Shown here piece by piece: positions 21,900-31,074 of a DNA stretch of 64,000 bases. The stretch covers positions 38,142,955 to 38,206,954 of the forward strand of contig CM063111.1 in the NCBI GenBank assembly GCA_031841125.1. Direction: 5' to 3'. The notes below the pieces were generated by a model. It was not told where the DNA came from. It saw only the letters and a program-made list of their open reading frames with translations, and ran no database searches. A program made the position numbers and the translations under genes. The stretch is from Acanthococcus lagerstroemiae (lineage: Eukaryota; Arthropoda; Insecta; Hemiptera; Eriococcidae). The stretch's first letter is position 1, and each line of letters opens with the position of its first letter.

Positions 21900-22590
21900 A
21901 AACTATTTACAAAAGAATTCGCAAACCTTAAAAGAAAAGTCGATCGCGGTGGAGAGCACCGCAATCTTATACAAGACCTTATGTCTGACATTGAAGGCGG
22001 TTTCAATATCAAGGAACACCGCTTTGCAGACATTTTTGCTTTCAATTGTAACCAGTCTTCCAAAACACATTGAACATTTGAATTTTTTACAAAAAACCTG
22101 AACATTAATTTGAAAAATGTAAATATTTAATACATCTTTAAACAAAGAACCTGCCTCCAGGATTTTTTCGATCTTAAAATCAGCAAAATCACGCAAGAAA
22201 TGATTTCTTCATCGTAATTTTCAATCATTTTCGGAAATATGATGTTTTTGATTTGAAAATCGTAATTCTTGAAGGATTTTAGATCAAGAGTATCTTATAT
22301 TTTGTACACCACATGATGAGCCTGTTCTGTTGTAGAGTGACGTTCTCTAAATTCTAATTGATTCGGGACATGAAACCACGGCTTTATTCTTTTGATCAGG
22401 ATCTTTTCAAATACTTCGCTGATTGCTGGTAGAAGACTTACGGGATCCTTTCCCGGTTTCAATATCATTTTAATTTCAGCTACTTGTTATAATTCTGGGA
22501 TGTGGCTGGTCTCCAGAATCGCATTAGAGAGCTGTACCAAACTTGGCGGTGATGCTCAATTTTTGGCCTGTGATTAATGTAATGAAAGTT
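21900..22590 (-). pseudogene. Jockey-like LINE reverse transcriptase fragment
   Basis: Read on the minus strand, the order of motifs is that of a LINE RT: AEIKMILKPGKDP, SLLPAISEVFEKIL, FRERHSTTEQAHHVVYKI, then (shifted frame) KAVFLDIETAFNVRHKVLYKI, which is the palm motif A region with the catalytic Asp. Frames are broken by stops and indels, and motif C (F/YADD) is not present. A non-functional remnant. Assigning it to Jockey rather than R1 is by motif style only. Confidence 0.7.
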
Positions 22591-22766
22591 GGACGAAAAA
22601 GGTAGGTTTGGTTACCTTCCAAACAAACATCAACGGTGAAATGTCCTATAAATTTGTAGGAAGGTCAGTAAGAACTGATTTTGTCTGCTACAAAGTCTGT
22701 AATTATTCAGGTAAAACCTAGTCGCAGTAAAGATTCTGTTGAGTAATACTGGGTTTACCTTTAAAC

Positions 22767-22964
22767 ATGCTATCAAATAAAAAAATTAAAAAAAGAGACA
22801 AAATTGAATTATCATTCAATCAATTGAATAAAATAAAATCTGGTGAGTTTTTACTGATGACTTTGGTAACTGTATTAGCTATTGCTGGTGCAGATTTTCT
22901 AATTTTTAGTGCCGTGAATTTATCGAGTGTCTCATGCACACTTGACCTAAGTGAGAAATCTTAA
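22767..22964 (+). CDS. Small ORF with one predicted membrane segment, doubtful
   Basis: A 65-codon frame: a Lys-rich N-terminus (KKIKKRDK) followed by a hydrophobic run (LLMTLVTVLAIAGADFLIF). It lies between the LINE fragment and the virus-derived block, with no splice or promoter support. I do not recognise it; it may be chance or a fragment of another element. Confidence 0.15.
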   Translation: MLSNKKIKKRDKIELSFNQLNKIKSGEFLLMTLVTVLAIAGADFLIFSAVNLSSVSCTLDLSEKS

Positions 22965-23265
22965 CATTTTTCAGGAAAGCGTTTTGAAAATTATTGCCTC
23001 GATACATTTTTAACGGGTAAACTGGTTACAAAAGATAATTCAGGTACTTAATCACTCTTTTACGCACCAGCTGTGATAATTAAGTACCACGGAATACAAA
23101 GGTTCCTCACTTAAGACAATCGGTATGAGATAAAGCCATGCATTTGTACTTAGGTCAAACAACATGCACCCTCTAAATTTCACATGTGTAAGTCTTTAAC
23201 TTCACAGTAAAACAGTATACTTTATTGAGCTGGAGATAATGGTCACCATCATTTTTCCATGAATG

Positions 23266-23430
23266 AAATATTTTTATCCCCAAAAAATTTAGATTCCGAA
23301 AAATAAATACTGCCTGATTTTTCCTCTTGCGTTATATGTCAAAAGAATTCTTCTTAATCTTAGTTATAATAATTCTTATAGGTACTACTAATGATTATGG
23401 CAATGATATTAATAATATGTTTGCCCTTTG
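23266..23430. repeat. Left direct repeat flanking the virus-derived block
   Basis: It contains ACTGCCTGATTTTTCCTC (around 23310), which recurs as the same word at 27432. Further AT-rich similarity on both sides (TTCTTC..ATAATAATT..TACTAAT) suggests an imperfect direct repeat of 150 bp or more, with an indel. Confidence 0.45.
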
Positions 23431-23639
23431 AAGTTGAATTGGCAATATGATCTTTGGATGTTGGTTGATTCAGAATGTTACGTTTATTTGGAGCTCCAGT
23501 TCTTCTTTTCGTTGAAACGAGTGAAAAGAGGATCCGCCAATAAAGGCCTTTAATGCAGAAGTATTTCCGCCAGTATGATGCTGTACGCCATGATCCCATA
23601 AATTTAAGTTTATACCGCTCTTTGGATCGGTATGGTACA

Positions 23640-26600
23640 TCAGCATTCCAATTTGGCAGTTGCAAGGATATTATGATCTATGAATAGGTTCTTCTTGAAA
23701 TCTTTCAGTATGACCATTATATAATAAAGTTTTTCCTCATATTTTAGGCACTTGAGTGATGCTATCACATATATGAACTTCAACACATTGTCCTTTGGAG
23801 ACCACTTAGTATAGTCTAGATTCATGTAGAAAACCTCAGTTGTCTTTTTCTTTTCTTCTTAAAGTTTGCTACCTTTTAATTTTACTATCAGATTTGTTCT
23901 CATCTTTCCCACATGGTACACCCATCTATTCATATCTTTTTGTTGTTCAAATATGTCTGTTATTTTATTGTCTCCAGGAACAGTTATCTTTTCAGTTGGA
24001 CATCCATCACATATCTTGAACAGGTGTTCAAATGGGTAGATGCATACTTTAGTTTGTATTGTAGGAATGTATATTTCTCGGTCATCTTTTGTTCTTTGTC
24101 CTTTTTCACAAGCTGCATACAGAAACTCAGTTCTTTGAATAGATCCTAAGGCAGGTACACTATCATTTTGTAAATGCCCCTCCAGCATATTAATCAACTC
24201 AGTTAAAACTTTACTTCTTTCAATGGTGTGATCATAATCTTTTCTTATAAACTCTGTTCCCATGTTGAGTTCATCAAATTGTGCTGGTTTTAGTTTGCCA
24301 TTTCTAAAATCTATCTGTATATGTTTGAAAAATATATTAGCTTTTGGACCTATTAATTTCAAGACTAATTTTGGCTCTTTTAATTTTAGATCTCAATACC
24401 TTTTCACTTTTAATTTTACTAGCGAACACTTCGCAGCAGACCTTCTCAAACATGAAAACCCATCCTTTCTCCTCAGCAGTGGATTCAGGGAATATAATCT
24501 TAAAAAGATTTGTCATTACTTTTTCATTCAGATCATGAGTATTTCTTTACTGGTTTAGCACATGATCTAGTAGATGTCATTGTCTTTATATCAAATGGAG
24601 ATCTCTCTATACCCGACTCTTTTATCACTTTATTCCTTGCTTGTGATTCATTTAGCGGCATTGATCTCTGTGCTAGTATGTTACATGATATAAGTATTCT
24701 TGAATCAAATGAATGCCTCTTATATATTGGATCACCCATTTTAACTGGTCCTCCTGCGAATGTTGTGTTTGATGCATTCCTTAAATCTATGGTATCTTGA
24801 AGGTGATGGTAGTTTGAGATATTTTTTTAAAATATACTCTAGCTGTTCAGATTTATCCTTTTTTATGCCAAGTTGTATCTTTACTGGAGTTTTATGGAGC
24901 TTTTTTAGGTTGTGCATTTTGTCATGCAGGCCTTTGTAAGTGCTAAAGAAACAGCCTATGACCTGTTTGCAGAGCATGTGGATGTTTGAAATTTATGTCA
25001 TCTGAAAAGAAGGAACCTATCATAGCATCTGCAATTTTTATCTTTTCTAGTTCAACATCATCGTTTTTTCCTAAAATATCCTCGTCTATTTTAATTATAG
25101 CTGAGTATTTGTTACAATTCTTTAGAGTTTCCAAGCTTCTATGGAACAGATATACCTGGAAAATGTTCTTGCAAGACTGGACCAATTTTTCTTCTATGAA
25201 TAATCCAGCAGCTGAGTAATTAGCAAGGGAGTTATTAACTAGGTATCTGATGTTATCTAGGATGGCCGAGTTATTGATATTTATATTGGTTATCATGAAA
25301 AATATATCCATGGCATAATCCATCAAAACTTGTTCTGAAATATTGGCATCACAGTTTCTATCTATGTTCTCTCTGAATTGCCAGTAAGTACATAAGAATC
25401 TTGAGAATCCTGCTGTCTTTGCACTTATAGTTTTGTGACTCTCTGATTTACCTGTAGTACATATTATAGAGACGATCATTAGGGTAGTCAAAATACATCA
25501 TTTTTTGTCCAAAGCTATTCAACTTAAACCCTTTCTCACAATTGCTTAGTATTATATAACTTCGCTTATTCTCCTTTTTCATAATACTGTCTCCAGCAAA
25601 AACTAATCCAACTGTGTTCGGATCTGGTGTGGTAACTATTCTATGTCCTTTTGCTGCATGGGCCATCACAAAAAATAAATTTTCAAAGAAACTATCGCTG
25701 TCAAAGAGATATTTGTTAACCCTGACTTCCAGAAAATCAAGATGAGTTTTCATGTATCCTGAATATGTTTAGCAATTATGTCAGCATTCTCATATTTGGT
25801 GTTTCTCATCCCGGCTATAAAATTTCTCCCCACTTTCATTTCTTAAATTCTATATTCATCTATCATTGCCTCTCTTTGTTCTTCATCCTAGAAAGGGAAA
25901 GATTCCACCTTTTCTTTGCTCTTTTTTTTTTTTGCGCTTTCTCCATCTGTCTTCTTGTACTTAGCACCATGCTTAACTAAGTCTAAAAGTGCCTTATAGT
26001 AGGAATTATCTCTTGTTACCTAAATGTTTAGCGAACGATGCGTAATAGCCTCTGAGAAATGCCCAGCTTAATCGGCGGGGGTGAACAGGACTCCGAGTGC
26101 CGAGCAATAAAAGTGGCCCTTACACGGAACCTGTTCCCGCGGCTCATAAACCATCCTGACCGGAGGCGGCAGCAAGGAGCGTAAAAGAGCCTCCCAGACG
26201 TCAGGGTGAATCAGAAAATTCCTGTTGTCACGCAAGAAGTCCACCGCCCGTCCTTCCCTACTTATTGTTTGAATTGCTAACATTTATAACTACGTTTTTA
26301 GAAATTATTGTTTTTAAGCTTCTTCTTCTCTTTAGTTTATCAAAACAATCTTCCATGCCATAATTGACGCATTCTGAGGTCACTAATGGTTTCCTACACA
26401 ATGCTCCTGAGACATTTAACTGGAGTTTCTCTGATCCGAATTTTGTTATCTCATCTGTGACTGTTTCAAAGTTGAAGATTATCCTTAATCCCTTGGTTAT
26501 ATCATTGTCAGATCTGGAGTCCATACTTGAGTAATTTGCTAAATTTTCTTGGAACATTGAGTTTAAAACTAGTGTTATCTGGATCATCCCAAGTGTCAAG

Positions 26601-27053
26601 TTTATCTTCCTTCTTTCTATTTTTTAGATCAGGTTTTGTCTAAGTCATAGGAAAATCTGTTATGATTTTACCCTTATTCATGACCTGGAAATGTTCCTGG
26701 CACTTTGAATTTATTTTGTTTATGGATTCCTCTATTAACTCTTTCCTCGGAACTCGGAAAGAACATTCTTTTAAATCTTTTTTCCTCATTTTTTCAATCT
26801 CAGGCATCTCACTTATAGACTCGGGGTTCAAGAATAGGTTTTTATTTCCTTCATAGTCTAGGTCAAGCTGCTCTATCATGGAATCTGGATATCTTGTATC
26901 AGATTCTGTAAGGTCTTTTGTTGTTAGAAAATCATGGAATAACTGTACTCCATTGGGAAATTCTATTAGCATAGGCAACAGGATCCCTCTGAATTCATTG
27001 CTATTATAGAATACTAAAGGATCCATTATGCATGAGGTCCTTCTGTTACGCAA
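23640..27053 (-). pseudogene. Endogenous bunyavirus-like L (RNA-dependent RNA polymerase) element, broken
   Basis: A series of minus-strand frames (27053-26640, 26599-26258, 25753-25448, 25491-24943, 24977-24741, 24739-24533, 24362-23859, 23825-23640) reads in one direction and order with overlapping ends, as expected for one long ORF broken by indels and stops. The frame at 24362 contains GQRTKDDREI (residues 88-97), the conserved block before motif A in bunyaviral L proteins. One in-frame stop later (23859) the same frame continues to LDYTKWSPKDN (23819-23787), which is RdRp motif A with its catalytic Asp and the KW typical of bunyaviruses. Upstream fragments fit the region N-terminal to the palm. 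Motifs B and C (SDD) are not found downstream, so the copy stops shortly after motif A. A foreign GC-rich piece interrupts it at about 26040-26280. The genus cannot be assigned. It cannot encode a working polymerase. Confidence 0.8.
26040..26283 (-). pseudogene. GC-rich ORF fragment of unknown origin inside the L-derived element
   Basis: A 71-codon minus-strand frame (26283-26068; DVWEALLRSLLPPPVRMVY, LGVLFTPAD) whose base composition is plainly richer in G and C than the L fragments on both sides, which are AT-rich. The L-derived frames do not read through it. I do not recognise it. Composition and style resemble the GC-rich ORFs at 27809-28288 and 40833-42095, but similarity is not shown. 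Confidence 0.4.
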
Positions 27054-27386
27054 TCACTGACTTGGCACGGGAAATAACAACAAAGTTCCGAATTTCTACG
27101 TTGTATTAGAAACTTTTCATATCTACAACTTGTCAGAGCTTAACTACCAAATCAAAATGCAATTAATCTATGCTTAATCTTAGTATTTATAGCCACAAAA
27201 GGAAAGATCAGAAGCCTGTCTCAGATCAAAATCTGATTGAAGTTCAATAATTACGCGTACTTTGTCTGATTACTTTTAGATAGAAATGTACGTTGGTTGT
27301 TCGTTAATATATCGTACTTTAGACGGATGCTCGGTATATTACCGTTACACGTCCCCCCTAAAAGAAAAAATTTTGAGTGAAATAAA
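27054..27386. other. Short non-coding stretch 5' of the L-derived element
   Basis: AT-rich sequence with a C6 run at about 27353. No gene seen. Confidence 0.3.
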
Positions 27387-27700
27387 AAATTTTTGCCCTA
27401 ATTAAATTTTAGATTTTTCAAAAAATGAAACTGCCTGATTTTTCCTCCTGCTCTACACGTCAATACTTATACTTAACAATTTCATGTGACCTATTTAAAC
27501 AGAAAAGAAATACAAAGAACAGAGTTGTAAGAATGTACAGAAACAAAAAGAATAATTAAAAAAATAAGCATAGGAGAAGAAAAAAAGAAAAAAGTTTACA
27601 TATAAATTTACAGATTTACTTTTAAAGATTTTTTCTTCATAATGATATAATCATAATAATTTTTATATTGCTACTAATATATTAATAAAATAATAATGAT
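27387..27700. repeat. Right direct repeat flanking the virus-derived block
   Basis: It shares ACTGCCTGATTTTTCCTC and following AT-rich words with 23266-23430 in the same orientation, with about 150 bp extra in this copy. The pair brackets the L-derived element, which may therefore have travelled inside another element or been duplicated locally. Confidence 0.45.
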
Positions 27701-27808
27701 GAAAATAGTAATAAGGACAATGATTGTAACATAATAATGTAAGTTTCTTCGCTAATCACGATCAATTGAAATAATAACTCAAAGAGGTGACGATGTTAGA
27801 TGAATTTA

Positions 27809-28288
27809 TTAAAAATTAATCGTAACTATAAGTCGCCTCTCGGCCTGGTGGCTCCATTCTTCGGATAGGATTTCATCGATGGTTAGTAGAATTTCACTTT
27901 GAACGCCGCGGTGAATTCCGTTGGTCAAATGCCAAGGAATGTCTAGTAGAGTGAAATGTATGTTACCCACAGTTTCCATAGGGTGAGCCTGCCGATTGGG
28001 CTCCATCACCATAGCGGCGGAGGTGTATATTGTAATATCTCCGTGAGGTAATTCGAGTTTTTCGAGAAGGGTGGTGATGAAAGCGTGGATTATTTCCTTG
28101 CATGGCGAAGCAATTTCGAGATGCGCGGCTCGCGTGATTTCGACCACAATTGGAATTTCTTCAACATCGCGGCGAGTAATGTGATAGCGAACTGCTTGAG
28201 CGACGCCTTGAAAACTATGGCGTTGTAAGTTAAACGGAATTCGCGTTTCGGTAATAACCGTACAACGTTTACCACGGAAAATCGGCAT
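27809..28288 (-). CDS. Intact 159-aa ORF of unknown function between virus-derived and Env-like sequences
   Basis: Uninterrupted from ATG (28288) to stop, with a balanced amino-acid composition and higher GC than its flanks, unlike the decayed frames around it. It starts MPIFRGKRCTVITETRIPF; the middle has alternating hydrophobic stretches (EEIPIVVEITRAAHLEIA); there is no membrane segment or signal peptide and no motif I know. It lies 140 bp downstream, on the same strand, of the Env-like C-terminus, so it could be an accessory ORF of a retroelement, a captured viral gene, or a host exon. I cannot choose between these. Confidence 0.5.
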   Translation of the reverse strand: MPIFRGKRCTVITETRIPFNLQRHSFQGVAQAVRYHITRRDVEEIPIVVEITRAAHLEIASPCKEIIHAFITTLLEKLELPHGDITIYTSAAMVMEPNRQAHPMETVGNIHFTLLDIPWHLTNGIHRGVQSEILLTIDEILSEEWSHQAERRLIVTINF

Positions 28289-28430
28289 TGTTTAAATAGG
28301 TAATTATATATGCACTATGCACCAAAACAATAATAATAATAAACGATAAAATATGAGGTAGGCGCGAAAATTTTACTTTGGATTTTCAAGACGAGTACAA
28401 ACAGACTGATTTAACTGGAAAACTTGAGGT

Positions 28431-29026
28431 TTACGTTAACCTTCTCTCGTGATCTGAGGTTGTACTTTGGACTGGAACTTTCGGGGGTAGATAGAATTTC
28501 ATTGTTTGAAGAGTTTCTCTATTTACATTTTCGTTATGATTATAAGAGATACCGGATAATTCGATGTCCGGTTCAGGCGACGGTGATGTCCTTCGACCCC
28601 TGCTGTCAGCGCAATTGGTAATGCGGGCTAAACAACAGTCATGAGTGATAGCTCTAGGTCCACTCTCAGATCTACAAAGTGTGAAAAAGGATACTATATA
28701 GAATTTGATTTTATAGAATAAGAATAATGCCAAAAATATACCGAAAATACTCATGGTATTTTGCAACCAATGTGTGCGATGTTTAATCTCCTGATGGTTT
28801 AAATTTTCCTCTAAAATTCGGTCATACTCATCTACCTTATATGATAACATTTTCAATTGCGATAAATCTATGCCCGTTACCTTTACTGGGGCTAAGAAAT
28901 TAGAATAATTTTTTACATTTATATTAAGTACATAAGGGTCTGTTTCTATATCTAATTCCGGAATCACGTTCTCGTATTCCTCCGTGAACTTCGATGTAAA
29001 AACTAGAATTCCATATTCGGTGTATG
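28431..29026 (-). pseudogene. Env-like C-terminal region with transmembrane anchor
   Basis: The frame ending at 28431 encodes a helical stretch (LSYKVDEYDRILEENL), a 20-odd residue hydrophobic anchor (SIFGIFLALFLFYKIKFYI) and a roughly 100-residue charged cytoplasmic tail. This is the layout of the membrane-proximal end of errantivirus/baculovirus-F-type envelope proteins. In its frame a TAG stop stands just upstream, within the short repeat shared with the Gypsy 5' end, so the ectodomain is missing. It may belong to the Gypsy element or to an older element into which the Gypsy inserted. Family assignment rests on layout, not on a diagnostic motif. Confidence 0.5.
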
Positions 29027-29082
29027 TATCGCGCTAGAAATGACGGCACGATACTTAAAAGAAAAAAAACTCGAAAGATAAA
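29025..29082 (-). repeat. 58-bp repeat, probable LTR U5 end (3' copy)
   Basis: 58 bp, from TGTATCGCGCTAG to GATAAA, identical to 37552-37609 except for one base. The other copy is directly followed (in minus-strand sense) by a primer-binding-site-like sequence, so the shared block is best read as the end of an LTR. Similarity stops beyond it. Confidence 0.6.
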
Positions 29083-30281
29083 AAACCACTTTACTTTTTC
29101 TAAAACATCAATCAAAAATTTTTAATTTGTTGATCTACTTGTAACATTCGTTAATCGGTGCGATCGGTGCGAAAGGTGGAAGTCGACAACCACACAGGCG
29201 TCGCGGTGGTTTCATCGTTAACGTCGTCGTAGGCCAATTTCGCTGACTCGTTATAATTTAGAATTCCTGAATGCATGAGTTTTAATTTTTAATTAGGATG
29301 ATTCGCCGGATTCGGTGGCACCCCATGATGTGTGGTTCAAGGTTCTCGTCGTTTCTATATTCGGTTATTTCACCAATCCTTCCCCATGTTGCTTCGCAAA
29401 TACAAATCGGCTTCATCTAGACAAAATATGGCGGCGTTAGCGCGAAGGCTCTAATTTTAGCGAATTAAGTAACGGTGATAGTTCCTGTCGCAATGGGTTA
29501 AAAAAAATTTACGGAGACTGTTCCAAACATTTAGTAAGCTAATCGTTACGGAGTTGGGAATGCAAATAATCGGCAATATTATCAGCCTGCTTAGTAAAAT
29601 AGCGGCGTTAGCACTGAAGAAATGTAGACCACAGAGTACTGAAGTTGAAGTTATTGCTCTATGTGAGGATAAACGCTGACAAGCTTAGTTTTTCCCTGAT
29701 TAGAAAAAGTCCGAAGGTGTTGTATACTGTTATGCGGCTCATTTATTTGTTACATTCACGTGTCATGATGATGGCAAAACTTAACCTAATTAATTAATAA
29801 GTAATAATGCGCATGCTGGCAATATATGTATTAGCGCGGGCGGCTAATAGCACGCGTCAAAGAAAAGTATGAAATAAATTCGTTCAATGGCTGATCAGCG
29901 AAAATAAGAATTGCCGTTAGTTAATTAATTTAATTTTTTCCTAATTCTAAAAGTCTCTACCGACGATGTGAATAACATCGTTATATCTCCCAGATCGGAT
30001 GGGATTCCGAGATATACTAAAATTCGATTTTTGAAGAGTCCATAAGTTTCCAAGTATACAAGAACCACATACTCTCTCACTTGCTACGTAGACTTGACTC
30101 ACATATTCGCTGACATTTCACACTCTCATTGTATTCGGCATTCATTTATACACCACGGAACACTTCGCCATCAAATTCAGCAATAGGTTTCTGGGAAGGG
30201 TTTTCGGTAAGATATTTCTTAATCTAAATTTTCTTAAAATTATTAATGTCAGTTTGCAAATTCGAAACCGTTAAGGTGACT
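29083..30281 (-). other. Probable 3' LTR / non-coding 3' part of the Gypsy element
   Basis: About 1.2 kb between the end of pol (30282) and the 58-bp U5-like repeat, without open frames. If the repeat at 29025 is the end of the 3' LTR, most of this is LTR. The 5' LTR cannot be matched beyond 58 bp, so the LTR start is not fixed and no polypurine tract is certain. Confidence 0.4.
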
Positions 30282-31074
30282 TCAAATACCGGATAAGTTG
30301 AATACGGTTCTTAGGTATTGTTTTAGTTGTTCGTTTTCTGCCAGCTGTTCCTGTAAACGTTCGTACTTCCGACGTATAGTTGGGTTGGGGAACAGGCAGT
30401 TGGTACAGTTGGTTAAAGTATGACTCTGGTTAATGAGATGGGTATGAGATTTTTGAAGTGAAGTTATAATTTTTTCAGGTAACTCGATGTAGGAATCGTG
30501 GATTACGTTCGTTTTGGCTTGAACAGGTACGGAACACTGTATAGACGATACGTTCCCCGCGATACTTCCCGGTTTCTCATCAAGTTTGTTTTTACGAGGG
30601 ATTACAGGTTTCAATTTTTCAATATGGACCAATGTTACTTTGCCGTTAGGTTCATTTTCCGGGCGTATTAAATAATTGAGCTGGTGAACCTTTTTTAGTA
30701 TTTTGTAAATCGTTTTTTCGTACATTGCCGTTAGTTTGTTATTTCTGTTCAAAATTTTGAGATACACCCTATCGTTTTCTTTGAATTCATAATCTTTCCT
30801 GTTTCGGTCATAATATTTCTTATTTCGTTCATTAGCGTTGTGCATATAGTCAGCTAATTTTTCGCGTATTTCTAGTAAATTGTCGAGTTCCTTTTCTCTG
30901 GAGGTAAAAGTGGATGTTGGAGATAATTCGTATTTGTTTTCGAAAATTAAGGTAGGGTTATAGCCGTATAATAAGTAAAAGGGAGATTCCAGAGTAAGTA
31001 TACAGCTAGTGTTAATTGCGAAGGTAATTTCTTGTAATAAAAGTTCCCAATTTTGCGATTGTCCGGATTTGTTT
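30282..31074 (-). pseudogene. Gypsy integrase C-terminal region, frame-shifted from the rest of pol
   Basis: The frame 30845-30282 (YYDRNRKDYEFKENDRVYLK..., VHIEKLKPV) is the typical Ty3/Gypsy integrase tail: a 'yyd...' helix, a 'gdrVyl' beta strand and the 'vhverlKp' end. The part between 30846 and 31074 continues the same protein in the other frames (LLYGYNP-like step), so there is at least one indel near 31075. The element cannot make a complete integrase. Confidence 0.75.
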
